From assembly GCA_964558665.1 (NCBI GenBank), contig CAZLFA010000013.1, positions 9,104 to 73,103 on the forward strand: 64,000 nucleotides of DNA, written 5' to 3'. This document shows positions 51,108 through 60,244 of this stretch, piece after piece. A model generated the notes under the pieces. That model was not told the DNA's origin and searched no databases. It worked only from the letters and a program-made list of their open reading frames with translations. Source of the DNA: CAZLFA01 sp964558665. GTDB lineage: Bacteria > Desulfobacterota > Syntrophia > Syntrophales > PHBD01. A program made the position numbers and the translations under genes. How positions within the stretch are numbered: position 1 is the stretch's first letter; every line of letters starts with the position of its first letter.

Positions 51108-54100
51108 CTAGAGATGATCGCATTCTGACAACATTTCCAGAAGTAATGAGGCGGATTCTTTATTTCCCTGGGAAATCATGCGCTCTGCCATATCATGAAG
51201 GAAGTTGTCGTATGCAATGCCCTTTTCCTGCAGTACGGTCAGATGGGTGATCGCTTTTTCCTGTTCCCCCCCCAGATATAAGGCCGCAGCCTGAAGAGCT
51301 TGAGCAGGAATGTACTCGGGAGAGTTCTGAATGATTATCCCCAGACTTGATATGGCTTTTTCGTAGTTGCCGCAAAAAAAATAAGCTATAGAAAGATTAT
51401 AAAGAGTCCCTCTTGAGTGGGGATTCAGTTGCCTGGCTTTCTCTGATGCCTTAAGTGACTCATCATAACGTCCCGCTTTTATCAGAAGACCTCCTATGTT
51501 GAAATGGGCGAAGGCATCGTCAGGATTTAACCGGATGACTCTGTGCCAAAGATCAAGGGCTTCTTCTTTTTTGCCAAGTCCGCCTGCCTGTACTGCCAGT
51601 TCAGTAAGGAATCGCACGTCGTTTTCGTTTTGTTTGAGTTTTGCTCTTCCAATATTGTAATAGACCTCTCCCTTGGCGAGGTCTGATTCTCTGTTTAACT
51701 TGCCATAATGATGTATAGGAATAGGGCATGTTCTGATTTTAATGCCTATATCCATTAATGAATCTTCAACCAGTTCATGGACAGGGTATGAAAAAGATAT
51801 TTTCTCAAAGCGGGGAAATATCCTTACCTTGCTGCTTGCAAACCAGCCCGTTCCCGCTTCTTCATCGGGATATGTGCCATCGTTGGGCATCCACCCGTGA
51901 ATATGAAAATCAGTTATGTAGTTTCTTGTGTCCATTGAATAGGCGACATTTTCAGGTGCCTGATCTATCAAATCCCTCAAAGTAATAAAATCACGCGGCG
52001 CAATAACTTCATCTGCATCAAGCACTAGGACCCAGTCGCCGGAAGCTTTAGATAGCGAATAGTTCCGTGCTGCGGCGAAGTCTCCGGTCCAGGCGAATTT
52101 GAAAACCCTGGCCCCGAAAAGTTCTGCGATCTGCACGGTTCTATCCACAGATCCCGTATCCACAGCTATGATTTCGCTGACAAATGGCGCGGCGGCTTTC
52201 ATGCATTTGGGAAGATTGCCGGCTTCATCTTTTAATATCATGCACAACGAAAGCGTGCGGCGCCTTTGATTTTTTATTTTATCCGTTTCCCTGATTTTTC
52301 CCAGGCAGTAGGCTATTAATTCGCGGTGCCTCTGCTCCTCGTTAATAACAGGCATTTTTGTCAGGATGTGGAAAGCGTCCTGATGGAGCCTGACTGCCAT
52401 CATAATTTCAGCAATTGTATAGTAAATCCTTGTATCGTCTGCAAGACAATGAATAGCGCTGAATAAGAGCTGGATAGCCTCGTCGATTTTTCCCCTGCTG
52501 TACAACTGACGGGCATTTTCAATGGCATTGGAGGTCAGCGAACGCAGGCGGTTTTTCAGGAAGTGTCCGTCGTAAACCTGACGCTGTGATAAATAGAAAA
52601 AGCGGTAAAGAAGATCCTCCATTGTCTGCCACTCCCGCTGGACGGGGTATTGGTCAGCCGTTTTCAAACCCCCTTCAATGATTCGCTTCCGGTGTCCGTC
52701 ATCATTCAAGAGCCTGATGACCGCATCGGCAATTCTTTCCGGAGACTTAATGGGGACTAGAACGCAGTTCTGATCATGAACGCAGTATTCCCTGGCTCCA
52801 GGCGTGTCCGTGCATATTACCGCGACTCCCGAAGCCATTGCCTCCATGGGCGGACGGGGGCAGGAATCATAGTGAGAGGCATATATCATGATATCAGACA
52901 TTCCATATAATGTAGTCTTGTCGCTGTCGGCAGGAGCTATGTGAAACTCGCACTCGATGTCGGAAAAAATATCCTTGGGCGATGATGATATTCTTATGGC
53001 CTTGTAGGCGACATTATTTTTGTCGAGGATCTTCAACGCCTCCCGGATGTCCCCCATCCCTTTGAAGGTCAGAGGTTCCGTCTCTGAACCCCTGGCATCG
53101 GGCCCGACGATCAGTAGTCGGGGTGTCTTCGATCTACCGGATTTTTTTAAAGGATGATAAATGCTTCGGTCAACGCAGACAGGAAGTATTGCATCTGTGT
53201 TTTGCCCGTATTTGTTTTTTACCGCTTCAGCGAGATTGAAAGAGTTGGGCACGAACCATACCCTCTCCTGTTTATATGATTGCCTTGAAATTTTTTTTAA
53301 GGCTGCGTGATGCGCATGGCGTGTGATCAGGCCGTCGTCGAATATGTACTGGTCTCCCTGGGCATAGTAGAGCTTGACCGGGGCGCTGATATCCTGCAGT
53401 TCAACGGCGTTCATGAAATATGTCCCGATCACGATATCGCTCTTCGGGACGTAGTCGGCCATGGGCTTCCCGGCGGGAACGACGACCACCTCGGCCGCGA
53501 TGGAGAAATAGGGAGGCTTAGGCGTGTAGGACACTATGGTGACAGAGTGCCCCCGCCTGATCATTTCATTGCACTGGGCAATAAGGGTCAGATTTCCCCC
53601 TGTAACTCCGAGGAGGGAATGTATGAGATAGGTGATCCGGAATTTTTGCTGTTTTTTCAGTTCCGTGAAATCATTTTTCGTGAAGGTATAGACGCTTCTA
53701 AGCAGATTGTAGGCTTCTATCCGCTGGTCCAGGCTGTAGATCGATGGATGGTTCATAACCAACTGGGCCATCAGCTCGTTTCGCCGCTCGTTGGCCCCCT
53801 TCAGAAGTCCCTCTCCGCGCTTCCGGTAACAGAACAGGGGGTTCTCCAGGATCTGCCCCTGCCATCCCTTCTCCATGGCTCCGAGCCAGAAATCCCAGTC
53901 TTCGTATTCGGAACGCATGGTCGTCGAATTATACCCGCCCACGCTGTCATATACCTCCCGTCGATAGAGTGAACAGTAGGGCAGCACATTGTTTGTCTTC
54001 TCAATCTCAATGGAGAAGGGCCCCGTCGCCCAGACATCGTCGCGTAATCCGAAGTGCTGTATATAAGTCGACACGATCCCGAAGTCGGGGTTCGCTTCAA

Positions 54101-55304
54101 GAAATCCAACTGTTGTTTCCAGCATCTCGGGTTTAATCATGTCGTCGGCGTCCAGGGGCAGGATGTATTTTCCCCGTGCGTTGCTGATACCCAGGTTGCG
54201 AGCATTGGCCAGGCCCCGGTTTACCGTTTCGACAAGGCGAAACCGTTCCCCGTGCCGTGCTGTTATATCCATTGCCGTTTCGCGGGTATTGTCCGTGCTG
54301 CCGTCGTTGACAATGATGCACTCCCAGTCCTGAAATGATTGACTGACAACGCTGTCCGCTGTTTCACCGATCATGTGAGCGAGATTGTAGCAGGGGATGA
54401 TTATTGATACCGTGGGCAGCTTTTCTCCGGAGGGTACGAGAAATAGATCCACTTCCTGATGGCAGGCGCCGGGGATGAATCCAGCGTATCGACTGACGTC
54501 GATCCTGTAGCCTGCACTGAACTTCGCCGCCAGGCTCTCGGAGGAGTATTCCGGCCGGCCGCCGGCGCGGTTGTCATAGGTTGTCTGCACCATGTTGACC
54601 GGTGCGCAAAAGGATATGGATCTCTGAAAGCACAGCAGCGACGGGTGGCTGTCCAGATAGCCGCATGCCGCACCCGCCAGGAGTGCTTCCAGGGTGTTCG
54701 GGTTCATGAAGTCATGCGGGCCGATGACATCAAGGATGTCGCTCGTCCGGTACAGCGAACTGGAAACCTCCAGGGGGTATGAAAAATCACCGTCGGCCTT
54801 TGTCCAGTTGAATTTGCAGATGCCGCCGCCCGTTTCCTGAAAGGCAGGAATGGCCTGCTTTTTGTCGAGGGAATAAGAGTAGCCCGTGTTTGCACCCAGA
54901 CGAAGCGAGAAGCCGATGGCATCGGGGTGCTCATCCATGGCTTCCGTCAGATCCTGCAAACGGAAATCACCCACAAAGATGTTGTCATCGACGAGAAAGA
55001 GAATATCCGTCGATTCTCCTATCGTTTGAAGGACCTGATCCCTGAATGCTGTTTCCCTGATAAAAACGATATCAGGGTAGGCGCCTTTCAGCGCGTTGTA
55101 CTGCCGCTCGGATTCGGACCCGGAGCAACTGTATAGGACGTAAAGCCTCACCCGCTCGGCGTCTTTGCAGTGCATCAGGAACGAGTCGATGCAGGCAGCG
55201 AGCTGCAAAGCCCGGTCCTTGCTGAAGATTATTCCGCGGGAGACATGGTCCTTCCCGCCACTGTCGATCACTTCTGATGTGCGGCCTTGTGTGCTTGCCT
55301 TCAT
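51108..55304 (-). CDS. Giant multidomain glycosyltransferase (GT-A, GT2, GT4, GT2, TPR)
   Basis: The 1398-residue product appears to hold four transferase modules. About residues 15-270 form a GT-A-like domain (GIIFSKDRALQLAACIDSF, LFLVDDNIFVGD). About 297-540 form a GT2 (TVSIIIPCYNLAHMI, DGSTDN, PLDADDMIKPEM, YEDWDFW). About 555-905 form a GT4 (LIHSLLGVTGGNLTLI, RPPMEAMASGVAVICTD). About 1014-1215 form a SunS-like GT2 (LSLCMILKDEAGNLPKC, LVLDADE). About 1221-1398 is TPR. It begins with ATGA overlap and GAGAGGAAAC. The 5' part is GC-rich relative to the 3' part. Function as a glycan-building enzyme is inference. Confidence 0.8.
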   Translation of the reverse strand: MKASTQGRTSEVIDSGGKDHVSRGIIFSKDRALQLAACIDSFLMHCKDAERVRLYVLYSCSGSESERQYNALKGAYPDIVFIRETAFRDQVLQTIGESTDILFLVDDNIFVGDFRLQDLTEAMDEHPDAIGFSLRLGANTGYSYSLDKKQAIPAFQETGGGICKFNWTKADGDFSYPLEVSSSLYRTSDILDVIGPHDFMNPNTLEALLAGAACGYLDSHPSLLCFQRSISFCAPVNMVQTTYDNRAGGRPEYSSESLAAKFSAGYRIDVSRYAGFIPGACHQEVDLFLVPSGEKLPTVSIIIPCYNLAHMIGETADSVVSQSFQDWECIIVNDGSTDNTRETAMDITARHGERFRLVETVNRGLANARNLGISNARGKYILPLDADDMIKPEMLETTVGFLEANPDFGIVSTYIQHFGLRDDVWATGPFSIEIEKTNNVLPYCSLYRREVYDSVGGYNSTTMRSEYEDWDFWLGAMEKGWQGQILENPLFCYRKRGEGLLKGANERRNELMAQLVMNHPSIYSLDQRIEAYNLLRSVYTFTKNDFTELKKQQKFRITYLIHSLLGVTGGNLTLIAQCNEMIRRGHSVTIVSYTPKPPYFSIAAEVVVVPAGKPMADYVPKSDIVIGTYFMNAVELQDISAPVKLYYAQGDQYIFDDGLITRHAHHAALKKISRQSYKQERVWFVPNSFNLAEAVKNKYGQNTDAILPVCVDRSIYHPLKKSGRSKTPRLLIVGPDARGSETEPLTFKGMGDIREALKILDKNNVAYKAIRISSSPKDIFSDIECEFHIAPADSDKTTLYGMSDIMIYASHYDSCPRPPMEAMASGVAVICTDTPGAREYCVHDQNCVLVPIKSPERIADAVIRLLNDDGHRKRIIEGGLKTADQYPVQREWQTMEDLLYRFFYLSQRQVYDGHFLKNRLRSLTSNAIENARQLYSRGKIDEAIQLLFSAIHCLADDTRIYYTIAEIMMAVRLHQDAFHILTKMPVINEEQRHRELIAYCLGKIRETDKIKNQRRRTLSLCMILKDEAGNLPKCMKAAAPFVSEIIAVDTGSVDRTVQIAELFGARVFKFAWTGDFAAARNYSLSKASGDWVLVLDADEVIAPRDFITLRDLIDQAPENVAYSMDTRNYITDFHIHGWMPNDGTYPDEEAGTGWFASSKVRIFPRFEKISFSYPVHELVEDSLMDIGIKIRTCPIPIHHYGKLNRESDLAKGEVYYNIGRAKLKQNENDVRFLTELAVQAGGLGKKEEALDLWHRVIRLNPDDAFAHFNIGGLLIKAGRYDESLKASEKARQLNPHSRGTLYNLSIAYFFCGNYEKAISSLGIIIQNSPEYIPAQALQAAALYLGGEQEKAITHLTVLQEKGIAYDNFLHDMAERMISQGNKESASLLLEMLSECDHL

Positions 55305-57805
55305 TGTTTCCTCTCAAGATCGCCCGCCGGGAAAGGTTCCCTTTTTACTCCCTCAATATGGTAGCCTACAGTGAATCTGTCCATAGGATGCCGTTCATCC
55401 AGGGCATACAGGTAGCGGGGCAGCCACTCCCCGAACAGGTGCATTATCAACTCTGTGTTTTCGTGGTGAAGGTGCGCGTGTTCGGGCATTGTCCAGGCAA
55501 CGCGGGCACATTCCTGGGCAAGCATGCGGAAAAAGCCGCCATTGGGGGTTATTTCCCGGAGGTCTAGGCCGGCCTGCGGGAAAAAATGCCGGTACCATTC
55601 GGGCGTGAATCCGCCATAATAGTGGTAGGGAAGCTGATGCAGCCCGGAAGCGAGGGGCGCCGTCAGCAGCAGACGCCCTCCCGGCTTCAATATCCGGGCC
55701 ATCTCCCGCAAGGCGGCAGCCGGGTCGGGCAGATGCTCCAAGACCTCCGTGCATAGCACGCAGTCCGCGGTGCCGCTGCCAAGGGGGATCGCGGTGGCTT
55801 CCGAGACGATGTCGATCTCCCCGTAGGCATCCGTCCCTCCCAGTTTCTCGGTACCGTCGTACTTTTTAAAGTCGTGGGAGATATATCTGCAGTGGGCGAA
55901 ATCATTGCGGTAAGGACAGGTGCCGGCGCCGACATCTAGGACAAGGCTTCCCGGTCTTATGGTCACGGCTTTTTGCCTCACCCAGAGGTTGCGGCGGCGC
56001 TGGTTGAAGTCGTGGATTTCGGCTATGGGAAGCGGCGAACCATTACCGACCAGAATATCCCGTAAACGCGTGCTACTTTTCCTCGCCGGCGATTTTATCC
56101 GCTCTGCGTTGAACTCGCTTTGGAGCTGTTTCACCCAGAGGGCCAGCGTGGGCTGTTCGGCCTGTGAAACGATGCTCTGCCCTAAAAGCTCTGCCGCGGT
56201 TCGCAGTTGGTCTTCAATGGCAACAGGCACAGTCTTGCAGGCGACGGCTTCGACATTGGACAGATAGGGTTCATGAGGCCAAGAGTGGGTGCGAATCGTC
56301 ACGGAGCCGTATCCCAGGGATTTAAGGGTGTGTTCAAACCGCTCCGGGAACCAGTGGTCGACGTGATAAGCCCACGGAGCGGACTGGTCGCCGGCAAGAT
56401 GGCGGGCAACGCCCATCTTGACCTCCAGCGGGGCATCTGATGATAGTGTCTTGGCGCTGCCGATCAAGTCAGGCGTCTCGATGTGGAGCGTTCCCCCGAT
56501 TTTCAGCCAGGCGTGCCACCTGATGAGCATGACTATTGCCGTCACACGGCTGAAATGCTCGAAGACATGATGCAGCCTGACCTCATCGACGCTCTCCGGC
56601 GGGAAATCAAGATCCTCTATGTCCGCGAACATATCCGCCTTTACGGCCATGACGGGATGCTCGTCAGGGGGGTAATCGATGTTCACGTAGCCGGCGAAAA
56701 GCTGTTCACCGCAACCCAGGTGCAGGCGCAAAGGTTTGTCACCGTCCCACAGCCCGTGGCGGGCAAGCTGGGAAAGACCGTCTGTCCCGGCCGTCCATTC
56801 AGGGGTTTCTCCGGCCTGACGTGGTTTTTTATCTTCCAAAGCAGCGGGACCGGGAATGTCCGTCCTGCGGCTGTTCAGCATTTCCAGGCAGCGCGTCGCC
56901 AGGGATACTGTCAGCGGGTTGTCTCCCATGAGAGAGTGCAGGCCGGGCAGCATTGCCGCGGCTTCCCGGCATCGCTCCTGCTGAAGCAGGGCAATGTAGT
57001 GCCAGAGTCCGTGTACGCCGGGTTTTCCATAGGGTATCATTTGACGGTTGAGCGATATTTCCTGCATAAGGCCATCCCATAATATTCTTCTGGGAGAGAC
57101 ATCACCGGTATCCAGGGATGTTTCCCAGGATTTCCCGTACAGGCGGATATCCTCATCGGCGGCGGCCGTGTTGTGAAGCTTTTGGGCGTCATGGATGTTG
57201 TTGTGGACAACGAGGCACCCCGGTACAGGGACAATGTCCAAGCCGCGCTGGTACAGCTTCAGGCAGAGGTCGCCATCCGCGCAGTAAAACCGGTATGACT
57301 CGTCAAGGCCCCCCACGGCGCGAAAATCGGAGATCCGGACCAGGCCGTAATTGAGCAGCAGCATCCGGCCGAATGTAAAGTCGATGCCGAATTCCTCCCA
57401 CTCGCGGTCCGCGGCGATCATGTTCCTGTAAAAGAAAATGCCGCCGGCTACCGAGGGCGGCATCGCATCAAGGAAGGGCAGGGCATTGTTGAAGCACCCT
57501 TTGCTGAAGGTGATGTCGTCGCTCGCATACATCCCCCAGCGTCCACGGGCTTTTGAGAAGAGATAGTTATAAAGTTTGGGCCAGGTCTGCCTGCCCGGGC
57601 CGAAAACAACCTTTTCCTTGAATATCTGATGAGCCTTATGGTTCTTAAGGCTGTCCACTGCGTGATCAGTAAGGTCGTCGCTCAGAACGAGCACCTCATA
57701 ATTAAGACCGGCAGCGGCTCCTTCCAGGCTGCCCAGCATTTCATCAAGCAGGTTGCTGCGGGACTTGGTGGCAATCAGAATACTGAGATCGACGGTTTGA
57801 TTCAC
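55301..57805 (-). CDS. Fusion of GT2 glycosyltransferase and two methyltransferase-like domains
   Basis: The 834-residue product starts at GTG 57805. Residues 5-225 form a GT2-like domain (LSILIATKSRSNLLDEML, MYASDDITFSKG, GGLDESYRFYCADGDLCLKL). Residues 355-500 have a methyltransferase-like fold (LRLHLGCGEQLFAGYVNID, VRLHHVFEHFS). Residues 610-800 form a second class I methyltransferase (SLVLDVGAGTCPYRND, DCVLCTEVLEHLPDP). G+C is clearly higher than in neighbouring genes, suggesting separate origin. It overlaps the giant transferase gene by 4 bp. Confidence 0.8.
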   Translation of the reverse strand: MNQTVDLSILIATKSRSNLLDEMLGSLEGAAAGLNYEVLVLSDDLTDHAVDSLKNHKAHQIFKEKVVFGPGRQTWPKLYNYLFSKARGRWGMYASDDITFSKGCFNNALPFLDAMPPSVAGGIFFYRNMIAADREWEEFGIDFTFGRMLLLNYGLVRISDFRAVGGLDESYRFYCADGDLCLKLYQRGLDIVPVPGCLVVHNNIHDAQKLHNTAAADEDIRLYGKSWETSLDTGDVSPRRILWDGLMQEISLNRQMIPYGKPGVHGLWHYIALLQQERCREAAAMLPGLHSLMGDNPLTVSLATRCLEMLNSRRTDIPGPAALEDKKPRQAGETPEWTAGTDGLSQLARHGLWDGDKPLRLHLGCGEQLFAGYVNIDYPPDEHPVMAVKADMFADIEDLDFPPESVDEVRLHHVFEHFSRVTAIVMLIRWHAWLKIGGTLHIETPDLIGSAKTLSSDAPLEVKMGVARHLAGDQSAPWAYHVDHWFPERFEHTLKSLGYGSVTIRTHSWPHEPYLSNVEAVACKTVPVAIEDQLRTAAELLGQSIVSQAEQPTLALWVKQLQSEFNAERIKSPARKSSTRLRDILVGNGSPLPIAEIHDFNQRRRNLWVRQKAVTIRPGSLVLDVGAGTCPYRNDFAHCRYISHDFKKYDGTEKLGGTDAYGEIDIVSEATAIPLGSGTADCVLCTEVLEHLPDPAAALREMARILKPGGRLLLTAPLASGLHQLPYHYYGGFTPEWYRHFFPQAGLDLREITPNGGFFRMLAQECARVAWTMPEHAHLHHENTELIMHLFGEWLPRYLYALDERHPMDRFTVGYHIEGVKREPFPAGDLERKQ

Positions 57806-57823
57806 TGGCGAGAATAGAATCTG

Positions 57824-58318
57824 CTATTTAAGGGCCTGAATGCTCTGCCATGCCTTTGAGTTCCAAGGCTCAATCTCTAAGACGCGGTTGAAGAAGTTTT
57901 TTGCTTCGTCTGTATGGTTGCTGCGCAGGCAGATATTTCCGATGGCGAGCAAGGTTTCAACGTCTTCCGGATTTACCTGCAAAACTTTGATGTAAATCTC
58001 CATGGCGTCGCCCAGCCGACCTTCTTCGATCTGGTAGAAATCCGCCAGATTTTTCTGGAATGTCATGTTGTCGGGCTTCAATTCGGCAGCTTTTTCGTAA
58101 TGGCTGAGAGACTTCTCTTTTTTGCCGCTGTTATAGTATAGAACTGCCAGGTCGTTGTGGCCGAGCGCGAAATCGGGATATGCCTCCATAAGCTTTTCCA
58201 ATGCCATGATTGCGAGGTCAAACTTCTTTCCCTTGATCAGCGGCTGAATAACCTGATATGCCTTTTCCTCATCGCTCAGCACTCGTGGCGTAATGTCCTT
58301 GTTGATCATTAAAGCCAT
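57824..58318 (-). CDS. Small TPR protein
   Basis: The 164-residue product consists almost wholly of about four TPR units (ALGHNDLAVLYYNSGKKEKS, MTFQKNLADFYQIEEGRLGD). AAGGGGGTT precedes the ATG. It has no catalytic domain. The module YPDFALGHNDLAVLYYNSGKK is close to the end of the protein at 48247, so the two blocks share this TPR unit. It could be a free adaptor for the transferases. Confidence 0.8.
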   Translation of the reverse strand: MALMINKDITPRVLSDEEKAYQVIQPLIKGKKFDLAIMALEKLMEAYPDFALGHNDLAVLYYNSGKKEKSLSHYEKAAELKPDNMTFQKNLADFYQIEEGRLGDAMEIYIKVLQVNPEDVETLLAIGNICLRSNHTDEAKNFFNRVLEIEPWNSKAWQSIQALK

Positions 58319-58387
58319 ATGTTAACCCCCTTAATACTTATTATCTTGATATTCATTGTGATAACTGCCACCACTTCTATATTATAC

Positions 58388-59332
58388 TCATAACAAATTC
58401 TCTTGTTTTACACAATATCTTGAATTGAGATCGATGTCAGGATTATTGTAATAATCAATAATTCTGTTGATGCCTTCATTAACATTAACTACCGGATTCC
58501 ATCCAAGATTTTTTAACTGTGAAATATCTGCCCTGGATTCCATTAATTCATGATCTCTGTATTTCAAAGCACCAAAAACAAGATGTGATTTGCTTCCGGA
58601 ACGTAACTTTATCAACTCAGCGAACTCACGCACAGATGTGGAAATCCCCGTTCCAACATCAAAGGTAAAATTACAATTACTTTGAGTTATCAGGGAATCC
58701 AGATTATCAAGTACTGTTTTAAATGCATTTGCGGCATCTTCCAGGTAAATAAAATCACGTTTTTGTTCACCGCCTGTGAGATATATTTCTTGTTTTCCTG
58801 AAAGTATATTTTTTGTAAGCCATGGGACAAATTTACCGTCATTATCACCACATCCGTAAACATGTTCCAATCTGAAATGGAAAACCTTCACCGAATTGCT
58901 TATGGCATTAAGTATTTCATGCAGCTTTTTCTTTGTAAAGCGATAGGTATTTTGATACTTATAATGAGTTGAATGTTTTGAATAAAAAGAGTCAACATTT
59001 AAGAAAGCACCGTGTCTTTTATTAATCATACACTTTGCAATGCTGATGGGTAAAACTAGGTTAGAATCAAGTATTTGCGCTGTTCTGTCATCGTCTTCTC
59101 CATCGTATGTTGTCGCAGCATGAATAACAGCATCCACTGTATGTTTTTCAAATATTGTCTGTAAGCTGATAGTATCAAGGTCATAAATTATAATTTGATC
59201 CTGTATTTCTGCGATTCTTTTTATATTAGAATGGCATCTTTTAAGCGCAATAATTCTGTATTCTGGCAGTAGCGCCCTCAGCACAGAATGACCAAGAAAA
59301 CCTGTTGCACCTGTAATCATGATAGTTTTCAT
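58388..59332 (-). CDS. NAD-dependent sugar epimerase/dehydratase (SDR)
   Basis: The 314-residue extended SDR has GATGFLGHS at residues 7-15, NVDSFYSKHSTHYKYQ and catalytic YRFTK (YxxxK), and RDFIYLEDAANAFKTVL, typical of nucleotide-sugar epimerases. Its position after the cytidylyltransferase gene suggests a CDP-sugar (for example like CDP-abequose or paratose synthases), but this is inference. The ATG directly follows the stop of a 28-codon rfbG-like remnant. Confidence 0.82.
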   Translation of the reverse strand: MKTIMITGATGFLGHSVLRALLPEYRIIALKRCHSNIKRIAEIQDQIIIYDLDTISLQTIFEKHTVDAVIHAATTYDGEDDDRTAQILDSNLVLPISIAKCMINKRHGAFLNVDSFYSKHSTHYKYQNTYRFTKKKLHEILNAISNSVKVFHFRLEHVYGCGDNDGKFVPWLTKNILSGKQEIYLTGGEQKRDFIYLEDAANAFKTVLDNLDSLITQSNCNFTFDVGTGISTSVREFAELIKLRSGSKSHLVFGALKYRDHELMESRADISQLKNLGWNPVVNVNEGINRIIDYYNNPDIDLNSRYCVKQENLL

Positions 59333-59419
59333 TTACCAATTCCAACCAATTAACTGTCCTGGGATTAAGACCTTCTTATTCCTATATGCATCACCGAACG
59401 GAATCATTGTATTACCCAT
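59333..59419 (-). pseudogene. Remnant of rfbG (CDP-glucose 4,6-dehydratase) N-terminus
   Basis: Directly after the rfbF stop (TAG TA ATG) is a 28-codon frame containing FGDAYRNKKVLIPG, then a stop that abuts the next ATG (TAA ATG). CDP-glucose 4,6-dehydratases begin with a short stretch followed by YKGKKVLITGHTGFKGSW-like text, and rfbG normally follows rfbF. The most economical reading is an rfbG gene whose body was deleted, leaving its first codons and translational coupling. A short functional peptide is possible but less likely. Confidence 0.6.
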
Positions 59420-59421
59420 TA

Positions 59422-60192
59422 CTACCATACTTTCCAAAATGCCTTTCCCTGATTCCAGAGCATGTTTAAATGAATTAGATCCCTTTCATTATCAACACAT
59501 TCCCAGTCGCCCACATGTCTATATACCATGATTTCACCCATGTTGGAGAGTTTAGGAAATATCATAGTTTCCGTGTCACAACTTTTTTCTTCTGTCAGAT
59601 AATTCAACAGTTTCTTGTTAAATACCATGAAACCGCCGTTAATCATCCCTATTGATGCCTGTGGTTTCTCTTCGAAATTAATAAGCTGACCGTCATTCTC
59701 TATAAGTTCCCCAAATCGCGCCGGAGGATGTACGCCGGTTATGGTCACCATTTTACCGTGGGAATTGTGATAGTCGATAAGTGAGTTAATGTTAATATTG
59801 GCTACACCGTCGCCATAAGTAAGCATGTTAATGTCATCAAGATACTTTTCCAGTTTTTTCAGACGCGCTCCTTTCATGCTGTCAAGACCTGTAGAAACGC
59901 ATGTGACACGCCAATCATTCTCTTCGTTTTTTTGATGAATAATGGTGTTGCCACTTCCTAACTCCACAGTAAAATCGTATGCTGTCGAATGATAATCGTA
60001 AAAAAACGATTTTATGACTTCTGCTTTGTATCCAAGAGCGAGAACAAAATCCTTATGACCGAAATGAGAATAAATCTTCATGATATGCCATAAGATGGGC
60101 CAATCACCTATTTTTACCATGGGTTTTGGTACGGCTTCCGTTAAGTTTCCGAGGCGGCTGCCGATTCCTCCTGCAAGTATCACAACTTTCAT
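59422..60192 (-). CDS. rfbF: Glucose-1-phosphate cytidylyltransferase RfbF
   Basis: RfbF makes CDP-glucose from CTP and glucose-1-phosphate. The 256-residue product has the family pattern MKVVILAGGIGSRLGN, EAVPKPMVKIGDWPILWHIM, KIYSHFGHKDFVLALGYKAEVIKSFF in outline, MLTYGDGVANININSLID, GINGGFMVF-like MINGGFMVFNKK, and the C-terminal GKAFWKVW. GGAGATG precedes the ATG. Its usual partner RfbG is missing apart from a remnant, so the fate of CDP-glucose here is unclear. Confidence 0.92.
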   Translation of the reverse strand: MKVVILAGGIGSRLGNLTEAVPKPMVKIGDWPILWHIMKIYSHFGHKDFVLALGYKAEVIKSFFYDYHSTAYDFTVELGSGNTIIHQKNEENDWRVTCVSTGLDSMKGARLKKLEKYLDDINMLTYGDGVANININSLIDYHNSHGKMVTITGVHPPARFGELIENDGQLINFEEKPQASIGMINGGFMVFNKKLLNYLTEEKSCDTETMIFPKLSNMGEIMVYRHVGDWECVDNERDLIHLNMLWNQGKAFWKVW

Positions 60193-60244
60193 GGTAGCAT
60201 CTCCATTTATTCAGTTTTTATCATACATAAGATGAAGAAATAGA

